Assembly (NCBI RefSeq): GCF_001051995.2 | Contig: NZ_CP014646.1 | Coordinates: 1,674,001-1,738,000 of the forward strand | Length of the DNA: 64,000 bases | Reading direction: 5' to 3' | Source of the DNA: Thauera humireducens | GTDB taxonomy: Bacteria > Pseudomonadota > Gammaproteobacteria > Burkholderiales > Rhodocyclaceae | Shown here: positions 1 to 8,608 of the stretch, piece after piece | Layout of the letters: the number at the start of each line of letters is the position of its first letter | How positions within the stretch are numbered: position 1 is the first letter of the stretch | Position numbers and translations under genes: made by a program | The notes under the pieces: generated by a model | What the model saw: only the letters and a program-made list of their open reading frames with translations | Database searches by the model: none | What the model was told of the DNA's origin: nothing

Positions 1-727
1 TGTCGCCGTGGAGCGCCGCCGAGGCGCCGGAGCCGATCTCCTCGGTAATCGTCAGCAGTGGATGCACGTCCACCGGCAGCGCGAAGCCGCGGTCGCGGAT
101 CGCCTTGCACGCGGTCAGCAGCGCGGCCACCGCCGCCTTATCGTCGAGGTAGCGCGAGTTGATGTAACCGTCGGGCTGGATCTCGGGCTGGGGGTCGAAG
201 GCGATCCAGTCGCCGACATTGAGCCCGGCGGCCTCGAGCGCGGCACGATCCTCGGCCGGCAGGTCGACCCGCACCTCGACGTGTTCCCAGCCCACCGGCT
301 GGGTGTCGATCTCGCCGCCGAAGGCATGGCCCGAGGTCTTCAGCGGCAGGCAGGTGCCGCGCACCTGGCCGCTGTCGGTGAAGATCGTCAGGCGCGAGCC
401 TTCGGCGAAGCGTGCCGACCAGTGGCCGATCGGCACGATCTCCAGCCGGCCGTTGGCCTTGAGCGATTTCACCATCGCCCCCAGGGTGTCGAGGTGGGCG
501 ACCACGGCGCGCGCGGGCTGCGATTCGCGCCCCTTCAGCGTGGCGCGGATGGCGCCGCGGCGGGTGATCTCGTAGGGGATGCCGAGCGCGGCGAAGCGAC
601 CGGCGGTGTAGCGCACCACGGCATCGGTCAACCCCACCGGACTGGGGATGGCGAGCAACTGCAGCAGGGTTTCCTCGAGGTAGGCGTAGTCGATCTCCAG
701 CGCGTGGGGATGGCGCGGTTCGTTCAT
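1..727 (-). CDS. Osmoprotectant NAGGN system M42 family peptidase (3' end outside window)
   Basis: About 242 codons of the N-terminal part are present and the 3' end lies beyond base 1. The start ATG (725-727) follows a GGAAGGAG ribosome site on the minus strand. The translation shows an aminopeptidase/M42-like fold: a VVAHLDTLG segment carrying a metal-binding His-x-Asp, a later NSRYLDDKAAV segment with a metal-bridging Asp, and ITEEIGSGAS with the catalytic Glu pair. Proteins of this type are encoded with ngg and asnO in N-acetylglutaminylglutamine amide (NAGGN) osmolyte loci, as here, 72 nt downstream of ngg. The substrate is not established; a role in osmolyte or peptide turnover is inference. 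Confidence 0.85.
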   Translation of the reverse strand, partial: MNEPRHPHALEIDYAYLEETLLQLLAIPSPVGLTDAVVRYTAGRFAALGIPYEITRRGAIRATLKGRESQPARAVVAHLDTLGAMVKSLKANGRLEIVPIGHWSARFAEGSRLTIFTDSGQVRGTCLPLKTSGHAFGGEIDTQPVGWEHVEVRVDLPAEDRAALEAAGLNVGDWIAFDPQPEIQPDGYINSRYLDDKAAVAALLTACKAIRDRGFALPVDVHPLLTITEEIGSGASAALHGD

Positions 728-799
728 GCGTGCTCCTTCCGTCAGGTACCGCGTCGGGCCCTCGCACTTCGGCGAGGGTCACCGCGCCCGTCGCCCGGC

Positions 800-2533
800 T
801 CAGGCGACGGCGCGCGTGCGCGGGAACAGCAGATCGACGAAACGCTCCGCCGTCGGCTGCGGTTCATGGTTGGCGAGGCCCGGACGCTCGTTGGCCTCGA
901 TGATCACGTAGTCGGGCCCATCGACCGCCGTCACCAGGAAATCCAGCCCCGTCACAGGGATGTCGAGCGCGCGGGCGGCCTGCTCCGCCGCCTCGCGCAG
1001 GGCCGGATGCAGTTCGGCGGTGACGTCGTGGATGGTGCCGCCGGTATGCAGGTTGGCGGTGTTGCGCACCTGCAGGCGCGTATCGGCCAGCAGCACCGTA
1101 TCGAGCGACGCGCCCTGCGCGGCGATGCAGCGCTCGGTTTCGGCGTCGAGCGGGATGCGCGACTCGCCGTCGGTCGCGGCCGCCCGGCGCCGGCTCTGCT
1201 TGTCGATCAGCGCGCGCACGCTGCTGTGGCCATCGCCGACAACGACCGGAGGCCGGCGCACCGCGGCGGCGACCACGCGGAAGTCGATGACGACGATGCG
1301 CAGGTCATGCCCGGCGCAGAACTGCTCGACGACCACCCGGTCGCAGAACTGGCGAGCGCGCGCGATCGCCGCGCGGACCTCATCCGCGCTGCGCAGATTC
1401 ACGCTGATGCCCTTGCCCTGCTCGCCCTCGACCGGCTTCACGACCACGGCGCCGCTCGATGCGAGCAAGGCCAGCCACCCGCCCTCGTCGGCCGCGTCGG
1501 CCTGCTGCGGCACCGCCAGTCCCGCTGCGGCAAGCAGCTTCAGCGTCACCCGCTTGTCCTGGCAGCGGCTCATGGCCACCGCCGACGTCAGCTCCGACAG
1601 CGACTCGCGGCAGACGATACTGCGCCCACCGAGCGTGAGGCGGAAGTAGCCGTTCTCCGCATCGACGACTTCGGCGTGAACACCGCGGCGCACCGCCTCG
1701 TCGACGATCAGCCGCGCATAGGGGTTGAGTCCCTCCAGCGCCGCGTGGCCGCCGGTGAACAGGGGCTCGTTGATCGCATTGCAGCGCTTCACCGCGAAGG
1801 CCGGGATGCGCTGGAAGCCGAGCTTCTCGTACAGCGCGATGGCCTGCTCGTTGTCGTGCATCACCGACACATCCATCCAGGCACGGCCGCGCGCCTGATA
1901 GTGCTCGGCCAGATAGCGCACCAGCGCCTCGCCGATGCCCGGATGCGTAGCCTGCGGCGCCACGGCCAGGGCCCACAGGCTGGCGCCGTTATGGACATCG
2001 GCGAACTCCTCGACGTGATCCAGCCCCATCGCCACGCCGATCACCTCGCCGCTGTCGCGATCCTCCGCCAGCGCGTAGGTAATGCCACGGCTGGCACGCT
2101 CGCGCCATACGCGCAGCGGGTCGACCGGCACCATGCGCCGTGCCCGGTAGAGCGCGTTGATCGCGGCGACGTCGGCGCGCGTGCGCAGCCGGCGCAGCGT
2201 GAAGCCGCGCCGGGCAGCGCGCCGGGTGCGGTAGGACGCAAACTGCAGGCGGAAGGCATCGGACGGGTCGAGGAAGAGTTGCTGCGGCGCGCTGGCGACG
2301 ACCACCTGCGGTTTCTCGACGTAGAAGGCGATGTCGCGCTGGCCGGGCCGCTCCTGCAGCAGGGCCGTCGCCAACAAAGCCGGGTCGCGCCAGGTCTGCG
2401 CCGGCAGCAGGCGCCCCCAACCGCACTCGATGATCACGTCCGAGGGCATGGTCTCGCGTTCGGGCGGATTCGTGTGCAGGCTGAGGGCGGACTGCCCCGC
2501 GCGCAGGGCGCGCGCAATCTCTTTGCGGATCAT
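800..2533 (-). CDS. ngg: N-acetylglutaminylglutamine synthetase
   Basis: 577 aa fusion of an N-terminal GNAT acetyltransferase domain (about residues 115-265, ending with the typical NEQAIALYEKLGFQR signature) and a C-terminal ATP-grasp ligase domain (about 290-570, with VVVKPVEGEQGKGISV as the nucleotide loop and FLVTAV and IIEANERPG near the end). This architecture belongs to the enzyme that makes N-acetylglutaminylglutamine from two glutamines and acetyl-CoA for osmoprotection. It starts 9 nt after the asnO stop with a GAGGA ribosome site, so the two genes are one operon. Length and domain order match the family. Confidence 0.92.
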   Translation of the reverse strand: MIRKEIARALRAGQSALSLHTNPPERETMPSDVIIECGWGRLLPAQTWRDPALLATALLQERPGQRDIAFYVEKPQVVVASAPQQLFLDPSDAFRLQFASYRTRRAARRGFTLRRLRTRADVAAINALYRARRMVPVDPLRVWRERASRGITYALAEDRDSGEVIGVAMGLDHVEEFADVHNGASLWALAVAPQATHPGIGEALVRYLAEHYQARGRAWMDVSVMHDNEQAIALYEKLGFQRIPAFAVKRCNAINEPLFTGGHAALEGLNPYARLIVDEAVRRGVHAEVVDAENGYFRLTLGGRSIVCRESLSELTSAVAMSRCQDKRVTLKLLAAAGLAVPQQADAADEGGWLALLASSGAVVVKPVEGEQGKGISVNLRSADEVRAAIARARQFCDRVVVEQFCAGHDLRIVVIDFRVVAAAVRRPPVVVGDGHSSVRALIDKQSRRRAAATDGESRIPLDAETERCIAAQGASLDTVLLADTRLQVRNTANLHTGGTIHDVTAELHPALREAAEQAARALDIPVTGLDFLVTAVDGPDYVIIEANERPGLANHEPQPTAERFVDLLFPRTRAVA

Positions 2534-2542
2534 CGTGCGTCC

Positions 2543-4315
2543 TCAGCCGACATGGGTCTGCAGCCACCACTCGAGCAGGCCGAGCTGCCAGAGCTTGGAA
2601 CCGCGCAACGGCGTGATGTGCTTGCCGGGCTCGGCCAGCAGCATGTCGACGTAGTCCTGGCGGAACAGGCCGCGCTCGCGCGCCGAACGGCTGGAAAGGG
2701 CATCGCGCACGCGTTCGAGCACCGGCCCCTGCAGGTACTTGAGCGCGGGCACCGGGAAGTAGCCCTTGGGCCGGTCGATCACCGCGCCCGGAATCAGCTT
2801 GCGCGCAGCCTCCTTGAGCACGCCCTTGCCGCCGTGCGCCAGCTTGTGCCGCGCGGGAATGCGCGCCGCCAGCTCGACCAGTTCGTGGTCGAGGAAAGGC
2901 ACGCGCGCCTCGAGCCCGAAGGCCATGGTCATGTTGTCCACACGCTTGACCGGATCGTCGACCAGCATCACGGTCGTATCCAGTCGCAGCGCCTTCTCCA
3001 CCGGGTCGTCGGCACCCGGCGCGTTGAAGCTGGCCGCCACATAGGCCGCGCTGGCATCCACGCCCAGCCACGGCGGCGCGACGACGCGCGCGTACTCCCC
3101 GAAATCGCGGTCGCGGAAGGCCGCGAGGTAGTCCGCCACCGGATCGGCGCTGCCGGCGAGCTTCGGATACCAGTGATAGCCGCCGAAGACCTCGTCCGCC
3201 CCCTGCCCGCTCTGCACCACCTTGCTGTGGCGCGAAACCGCTTCGGACAGCAGGTAGAAGCCGATGCAGTCGTGGCTGACCATCGGCTCGCTCATCGCTT
3301 CGACCGCCTCCGGCAGGCGCCTGAGCAGTTCGGATTCAGGCACGAAGATGCGCTCGTGGACGGTGCCGAACTCGCGCGCGACGATGTCGGCGTACTCGAA
3401 CTCGTTGCCCTTCTCGCCGCCCACATCCTCGAAGCCGACGTTGTAGGTGCGCAGGTCGCGAACCCCGGCTTCGGCCATCAAGCCGACGATCAGGCTCGAA
3501 TCCACCCCGCCCGACAACAGCGCGCCAACCGGCACGTCCGCCACCAGCCGTCGCCGCACCGCGCCGCGCAGGCCGTCGAGCAGAATTTCAGTCCATTCCT
3601 CGAAGCTGCGCGTCTCGTCGGCAGCATCGCGTTCATAGCGCAACGACCAGAAGCGGCGCTCGCTGCGGCGGCCATCGGGTTCGATGCGCATCAGCGTCCC
3701 CGGCGGCAGCTTGCGCACGCCGGCCAGCAGCGTGTGCGGCGCCGGAACGACGGCATGGAAGGACAGGTAGTGGTTGAGCGCGGCCGGGTCGATCGAGGTG
3801 TCGACGCCTCCAGCTGCGAGCAGCGCGGGCAGTGCGGACGCGAAGCGCAGGCCACCCTCGATCTCGGCGTAGTACAAGGGCTTGATGCCGAGCCGGTCGC
3901 GCCCGAGCAGGACGCGACCGCTGTCACGCTCCCAGATCGCGAACGCGAACATGCCGTTGAGCCGCTGCACGAAGTCCTCGCCCCACGCGTGGTAGGCCTT
4001 GAGCAGCACCTCGGTGTCGCCGTGCGAGTAGAAGCGGTAACCCTTGGCTTCGAGTTCGCGGCGCAGTTCGGGGTGGTTGTAGATCGCGCCATTGAAGACG
4101 ATGCCGATCCCCTGTTCGGGATCCACCATCGGCTGCTGGGCCGATTCGGACAAGTCCATGATCTTGAGACGGCGGTGGCCCCAGGCCTGGGCCCCCTGTG
4201 CGAACACACCACCACTATCCGGCCCGCGCCGCCGCTGCTGCGCGTTCATCCGCGAAAGCGCTGCCAGGTCGGGGGAACGCCCATCGAACCGAACTTCACC
4301 TGAGATGCCGCACAT
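2543..4315 (-). CDS. asnO: N-acetylglutaminylglutamine amidotransferase
   Basis: 590 aa, related to asparagine synthetase B. Cys2 directly after the initiator Met is the class II glutaminase nucleophile; NGAIYNH and GDTEVLL are glutaminase-domain landmarks. The synthetase half carries the pyrophosphate loop LSGGVDSS at residues 267-274. In NAGGN loci the enzyme amidates N-acetylglutaminylglutamine to the neutral osmolyte. It is the first gene of the asnO-ngg-M42 operon. The start is fixed by the need for Cys2 and by an AAGGAAG ribosome site 5 nt upstream. A short inverted repeat lies just above that ribosome site. Confidence 0.93.
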   Translation of the reverse strand: MCGISGEVRFDGRSPDLAALSRMNAQQRRRGPDSGGVFAQGAQAWGHRRLKIMDLSESAQQPMVDPEQGIGIVFNGAIYNHPELRRELEAKGYRFYSHGDTEVLLKAYHAWGEDFVQRLNGMFAFAIWERDSGRVLLGRDRLGIKPLYYAEIEGGLRFASALPALLAAGGVDTSIDPAALNHYLSFHAVVPAPHTLLAGVRKLPPGTLMRIEPDGRRSERRFWSLRYERDAADETRSFEEWTEILLDGLRGAVRRRLVADVPVGALLSGGVDSSLIVGLMAEAGVRDLRTYNVGFEDVGGEKGNEFEYADIVAREFGTVHERIFVPESELLRRLPEAVEAMSEPMVSHDCIGFYLLSEAVSRHSKVVQSGQGADEVFGGYHWYPKLAGSADPVADYLAAFRDRDFGEYARVVAPPWLGVDASAAYVAASFNAPGADDPVEKALRLDTTVMLVDDPVKRVDNMTMAFGLEARVPFLDHELVELAARIPARHKLAHGGKGVLKEAARKLIPGAVIDRPKGYFPVPALKYLQGPVLERVRDALSSRSARERGLFRQDYVDMLLAEPGKHITPLRGSKLWQLGLLEWWLQTHVG

Positions 4316-4324
4316 TGAACTTCC

Positions 4325-4344
4325 TTGGCCGTGTCTGAGGCCAA
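4325..4344 (-). promoter_or_regulatory. Leader hairpin upstream of asnO
   Basis: TTGGCC (4325-4330) and GGCCAA (4339-4344) form a perfect 6-bp inverted repeat with an 8-nt loop. It overlaps the edge of the asnO ribosome site, with an AT-rich stretch further upstream (4348-4375) that may hold the promoter. It could be an operator or a 5' untranslated hairpin that modulates osmolyte gene translation. Function is inference. Confidence 0.35.
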
Positions 4345-4479
4345 CATTCTAACAAATTTGTTTTGTCCAAACATTTAAAGCCGATAGCATCCCCTTCCAG
4401 ATCGGCCAAGCGTCATGCTGCGTGTCGCAGCACTTCCGACCGGCACCTCTTCGGCGCAAAGGGGTGCGGTCAGTTGAAG

Positions 4480-4497
4480 GCCGGCCGGCAGGCCGGC
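4480..4497 (-). terminator. GC hairpin after the DUF3334-type gene (weak)
   Basis: GCCGGCC (4480-4486) and GGCCGGC (4491-4497) form a 7-bp stem with a 4-nt loop immediately downstream of the minus-strand stop at 4505. No U-run follows, so a terminator role is uncertain. Confidence 0.3.
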
Positions 4498-4504
4498 GCA
4501 GCAA

Positions 4505-5200
4505 TCACATGCCCAGCGACTTCAGCAACTCGTCCTGCTCGCTGTCGGCAACGACCGCCGGCCTCACCTCGCCGTCGGTGTAACGGTTCTGCGCCAGCAG
4601 CTCGTCCGGGTCCGGCACCTCGTTGGCGTCGAAATCGTTGAGCTTGATGAACTCGGCGCGATCCACTGCCAGCTCGAGGTAGAAGATGTTGTTCTGCCCG
4701 GTGTAAAAGGTCACGCGCCGGGCTTCGGGATTGTCGAGGTTGGTGTCCACGCTGAGGATGACCTGCTTGTTGAGCACAAGCATCTTCGGCTGGTTCTGCG
4801 TGATGTGCGTCTGCAGTTCGCGCCCGACCTTGCCGGTGAAGTCGCCGACGATCTGGTTCATCAGTTCGCCCATCACGTTGCTGACTTCGTCGCTGGTGTA
4901 GGACGAGGCGAGGTCGCTCTTCGACATGCCCATGTTGAGCAGGTATTTCTCGTACAGCTCCATGGCGGCCTGGGCCGAGAAGTTGATCACCACCAGCCCG
5001 GAGAACCCGCCATCGAAGAGCACGAAGCAGCCGATGTCCGGCTTGAGGCAGGTCTTGGTGATCCGCTGCACCATGCCCGAGTAGCGGATTCCGCTGTGGG
5101 TGGCGAGCGTCAGCACCTTTGAAACGGAATCACAGAGGCTGCGCAGCAGGTCTTCGGTGCCGAACACCACATTGTTGTCTTGCGTGCTCATTCGAGTCAT
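4505..5200 (-). CDS. DUF3334-type, CheX/CheC-like protein
   Basis: 231 aa soluble protein without signal peptide. I recognise it as the uncharacterised DUF3334 type. The central segment SDEVSNVMGELMNQIVGDF contains two overlapping Glu-x-x-Asn pairs, the arrangement used by CheC/CheX/FliY-family CheY-P phosphatases. The C-terminus is acidic and ends in DELLKSLGM. Start may be M1 (5200) or M4 (5191); neither has a clear ribosome site. It is a single gene between asnO and rlmA with a hairpin downstream. A chemotaxis or signalling role follows from the motif only and no chemotaxis genes are nearby. Confidence 0.7.
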   Translation of the reverse strand: MTRMSTQDNNVVFGTEDLLRSLCDSVSKVLTLATHSGIRYSGMVQRITKTCLKPDIGCFVLFDGGFSGLVVINFSAQAAMELYEKYLLNMGMSKSDLASSYTSDEVSNVMGELMNQIVGDFTGKVGRELQTHITQNQPKMLVLNKQVILSVDTNLDNPEARRVTFYTGQNNIFYLELAVDRAEFIKLNDFDANEVPDPDELLAQNRYTDGEVRPAVVADSEQDELLKSLGM

Positions 5201-5265
5201 TCATCCGGGTTGGAAAGGTCGTTCGCCATCTATAGCACAGCGCCCACCAACGCGGCAGCCGTTCT

Positions 5266-6102
5266 TCAGGCCGCGGTCCGCCGCAACAGCAGCAGGCGCA
5301 CATCGACCGTCAGCGACAGCTCGGTCAGCGCCGCCGCGCGTGCGCGCCCTTCCGCCGTTGCGCGAAACAGGTGCGGCGTCATCAGCAGCAGGTCGGCGAT
5401 TGGCTCAGAGCCCGCCAGATCGACCGTGAAGCGCAAGGTCTCGGTTCCCGCCACCGTGAAGCCGGCTGGCGCCTCCGGTTCGGAGCGACGCTCCGGCTTC
5501 AGGCTGGGATAGATGACTTCGCGCAACTCGCGCAGGTGGTCGGCGCCGGCATCGACCTGCAGCAGTTCGCCGCCCGGCTTGAGCACGCGCGCGAACTCGC
5601 CATACACCGGGAACCCGAACATGCAGATCACGCGATCGAGCGTCTGCGCCAGCACCGGCAGGTTGGCATTGCTGCCCACGACCCAGATGGCGTCGCGTTG
5701 CTGCCTGGCGGCGGCCTGCACCGCCCACTTGGAGATGTCGAGGCCCAGCAGGGCGAGCTGCCGACCGTGCGCGGCATCCGCGAGCCGGCGCAGGTAATAA
5801 CCCTCGCCACAGCCGGCATCGAGGCACGCCGCGCGTTCCGGCAGGCCGTCGAGCACCATCCGCGCCACGGTCGAAGCGATCGGCTGGTAGTGGCCGGCAT
5901 TGAGGAAACGCCTGCGGGCAGCGACCATCTCCTTGCTGTCGCCCGGATTGAGCGAGCGCTTGTTCTGCACGGGCAACAGGTTGATGTAGCCCTCCCGCGC
6001 CGAGTCGAAACTGTGGCCGGACGGGCAGCGCCACACGGCGCCGTCCTGCCGCAGCGGCGCGCCGTCGAGCGGGCAGGCAAGGTGGAGGAAAGGAAGACGC
6101 AT
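5266..6102 (-). CDS. rlmA: RlmA-type 23S rRNA (guanine-N1) methyltransferase
   Basis: 278 aa from the ATG at 6102, which matches the start of E. coli RlmA; an in-frame GTG at 6153 would add 17 residues. A short N-terminal zinc-ribbon segment (CPLD...WRCPSGHSFD) is followed by EGYINLLPVQNKRS and GDSKEM, hallmarks of the family, then a Rossmann SAM-binding domain with DAGCGEGYY. The enzyme methylates G745/G748 of 23S rRNA. The second Cys of the first zinc knuckle (CxxC in E. coli) is Asp here, so metal binding may be changed or lost. It is an independent housekeeping gene. Confidence 0.82.
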   Translation of the reverse strand: MRLPFLHLACPLDGAPLRQDGAVWRCPSGHSFDSAREGYINLLPVQNKRSLNPGDSKEMVAARRRFLNAGHYQPIASTVARMVLDGLPERAACLDAGCGEGYYLRRLADAAHGRQLALLGLDISKWAVQAAARQQRDAIWVVGSNANLPVLAQTLDRVICMFGFPVYGEFARVLKPGGELLQVDAGADHLRELREVIYPSLKPERRSEPEAPAGFTVAGTETLRFTVDLAGSEPIADLLLMTPHLFRATAEGRARAAALTELSLTVDVRLLLLRRTAA

Positions 6103-6156
6103 GAAGCAGCAGTCGCGGTGGGTGTCACGGGCCGCCATTGTGCCTCGTGGCACCGC

Positions 6157-6510
6157 TCAGGTGAGCCGCAGGGCGCGCAGCAGGCCTTCTTCGGTGATGG
6201 GCTTGATCAGGATCTCATCGAATCCCGTCTCATGCATCTCGTCGAGCATCTCGGGAACGGCATGCGCCGTGTAGGCGACGATACGCGGGCAGTCCGGCCC
6301 CTCGCTCGCCCGTAACCGACGACAGACATCCAGCCCCGACACGCCGGGCATGCAGATATCCAACAGCACGGCGTCGAAGCGCTCGTGCGCGATCGCCTCG
6401 AGCGCCTGAAGGCCGTCGCCGCACTCCACGACCTCATGACCCCGCCGCCCCAGCCAGATCGCCGGCAAGGTTCGGTTGATCGGGTGGTCATCGACGATGA
6501 GGATCCTCAT
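6157..6510 (-). CDS. Single-domain response regulator (receiver)
   Basis: 117 aa receiver domain only. Visible are the acidic pocket (VDDH near the N-terminus), the phospho-acceptor Asp in VLLDICMPG, the switch Thr in AYTAHA and the conserved Lys in LIKPI. There is no output domain. The ATG (6508-6510) overlaps the stop of the kinase upstream (ATGA), so the two are translationally coupled and very likely partners. It probably acts by phosphotransfer or protein contact. Confidence 0.88.
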   Translation of the reverse strand: MRILIVDDHPINRTLPAIWLGRRGHEVVECGDGLQALEAIAHERFDAVLLDICMPGVSGLDVCRRLRASEGPDCPRIVAYTAHAVPEMLDEMHETGFDEILIKPITEEGLLRALRLT

Positions 6511-8270
6511 GCGCCCTCCTTCGGCGCCAGGGGCAGGACGAGGCTGAACGTGCTGCCCTGCCCCGGCGCGGAATGCAGCGTGATCTGCCCGCCCATCAGC
6601 TCGGCCAGTTCCCGGCACAGGGCGAGCCCGAGCCCTGCGCCTGCCTGCGAGCGCGTGAGGAACGCGTCAGCCTGACGGAAGCGCTCGAAGATCAGCGCCT
6701 GGTCGCGCGGGTCGATGCCACAGCCACTGTCCGCGACCTCGAAGATACAGTCGCAATCGTCCAGATAGGCCCGAACACGAACGAAACCCGTGTCGGTGAA
6801 TTTGAGTGCGTTATGCACCAGATTGTTCAGAATCTGTGCAACGCGAATGCGGTCGCAGACGATGCTCAGCTGCGCGTCCTGCGGCCCGCTGCCCGAGAGG
6901 GCCAGCCCCTTTTGCGTCGCGATCGGCTGGTAGGTGGCGCAGACTTCCGCCACCAGCGCGGCAACGCGAACCGGCTCGGGCTTGAGCTTCATCTCGCCCG
7001 CCTCGACGCGCGCCATGTCGAGGATGGAATTCACCAGTCCGAGCAGGTGCTGGCTGCTGTCGAAGATCACGCCCGCGTACTCGCGGTGGGCCTCATCGTC
7101 AGCCGTCTCGCGCAGCAGGTCGGCGTAGCCGATGATGCCATTGAGCGGCGTACGCAACTCGTGCGACACCGACGCGAGGAACTCGGACTTGAGGCGGTTG
7201 GCAGACTCTGCCCGCGCCTGGCTTTCCCGCAAGCTGAGGGAAATCATGCGCTGGCGGTACAACAGCCAGGCCGACAGGCCGGCAAAGGCGACGATGATCA
7301 GGGTCATCGCGCTCGCGAAACGGAAGTAGCCCGCCTTGCGCGCCTCGAAATCCGTCATCGCGCCTTCACGATCGACGCCGACCAGCACCCCCAACTGCAG
7401 GCCGGGCAGACGCCGGTAGCTATGGCTCCGCTCGACGCCGTCGATCATGCTTTTCTCGACGAAATGGCCGGTCGGCTCGTTCTGGATCAGACTCATCAGC
7501 GTGGAGCGCGAAATGTCCTGCCCGACCTCGGTCATCTCGCCCGAGCGCCGTGCGCGAACGATGCCATCCAGGCCGAACAGCGTGACCACGCCGCGCGTGC
7601 CGACATCGACATCGCTGTAGAAGCTCGTGAAATAGAACGGATCGACCGAGATCACAGCGACTCCGCCGAAGCTGCCATCGACCTGGTTGATCCGGCGCGA
7701 GACCTGCAGCGACCACTTGCCCGTCGCACGCCCCAGCACCGGCTTGCTGACGAAGTAGGCCTTGGTGTCGACCTCGACATGGACGCGGAAATGTTCCCGG
7801 TCCGACAGGTCCATGCGGCTGAAGCCGGGAATGTTCGACAGGTGGTAGATGCCCTGCGCGTTGATCACCCCAACCTGGTTGAACAGGCTGCTGATGATCA
7901 TGCCGCCGCCTACCGCCTCGGCGATGTCGAGCCGGTCGCCGATCTTCTCGTACTGGTACTTCACGAACAGCAGCGCCTGATCGACGCTGCCGAGGGTGCG
8001 GATGGTGTGTTCCTCGAAGGCCCGCGCGAGATTCATGGTGTCGCGGCGGATCGTTTCCGCGACATGGGCTTCTTCGACCTTTACCTTGTAGAGCACCGCC
8101 GCCCACAGCGAAACGAGCAGCACGAAGCCAAGGCAGAGGATGACGACGAACGCGAGCTTGCCATCGGCCAGCCACCCGAGCGGCCCCGCCGTGGGATCGG
8201 CAAGCCTCGATTCGGCGCTTGCGGCGGTGCGTTTCCGCTGCTCTGAAGACATTTTCGGGCAGGTAGACAT
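6507..8270 (-). CDS. Membrane sensor histidine kinase with periplasmic Cache-like domain
   Basis: 587 aa from the ATG at 8270, which has GGAAGG upstream; an in-frame start at 8312 would add 14 residues. There is one transmembrane helix near residues 35-58, a periplasmic sensory region of about 260 residues of dCache type (with FSRMDLSDREHFRVH and KPVLGRATGKWSLQ), a second helix near 310-335, a HisKA domain with HELRTPLNG and an HATPase domain (NNLVHNALKF, DSGCGI, GAGLGLAL). There is no attached receiver; the separate receiver gene overlaps its 3' end. The ligand is unknown. Confidence 0.88.
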   Translation of the reverse strand: MSTCPKMSSEQRKRTAASAESRLADPTAGPLGWLADGKLAFVVILCLGFVLLVSLWAAVLYKVKVEEAHVAETIRRDTMNLARAFEEHTIRTLGSVDQALLFVKYQYEKIGDRLDIAEAVGGGMIISSLFNQVGVINAQGIYHLSNIPGFSRMDLSDREHFRVHVEVDTKAYFVSKPVLGRATGKWSLQVSRRINQVDGSFGGVAVISVDPFYFTSFYSDVDVGTRGVVTLFGLDGIVRARRSGEMTEVGQDISRSTLMSLIQNEPTGHFVEKSMIDGVERSHSYRRLPGLQLGVLVGVDREGAMTDFEARKAGYFRFASAMTLIIVAFAGLSAWLLYRQRMISLSLRESQARAESANRLKSEFLASVSHELRTPLNGIIGYADLLRETADDEAHREYAGVIFDSSQHLLGLVNSILDMARVEAGEMKLKPEPVRVAALVAEVCATYQPIATQKGLALSGSGPQDAQLSIVCDRIRVAQILNNLVHNALKFTDTGFVRVRAYLDDCDCIFEVADSGCGIDPRDQALIFERFRQADAFLTRSQAGAGLGLALCRELAELMGGQITLHSAPGQGSTFSLVLPLAPKEGA

Positions 8271-8608
8271 CTGATGAGGCGCCTTCCAGCCGTCGCGGCC
8301 ATCATCGCCCAAAGGTCCGGATCGGCGCGGGTCGCCGACCCCGGCATGGCGAGCAAGTTGAATTCTATGCTCGCGACGCTATCACGAAAACATCGCCCCA
8401 AACAATGCTTTCTAATTTAATCAATCATAAAAGGCATATTTGATTCAATCTTCAAAGGAGCGCCATACCATCACTGACCGGACGGCGCCGGCCTCGCTGC
8501 TGCTTCACGTGCAGACGCCCGGCTCACCCATCCCTTCACCGGTCGCCGCATCCCCGGCAGCGTCGATGCAATGCACCGCGTTCGCCCGAGCCAGCCCTGA
8601 TCCGCGCC
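8271..8608. other. Intergenic region, promoter side of the kinase gene
   Basis: 338 bases without a convincing gene. It holds an AT-rich stretch at about 8405-8460, far below the local GC content, which is the likely promoter of the minus-strand kinase operon. The rest (8461-8608) is GC-rich and shows no motif I can name. Confidence 0.5.

Noticed and set aside
8..4303. A plus-strand open frame of over 1400 codons
   Set aside because: It lies antisense to M42, ngg and asnO, which have clear family motifs. Long antisense frames are common in GC-rich DNA and its translation shows no domain.
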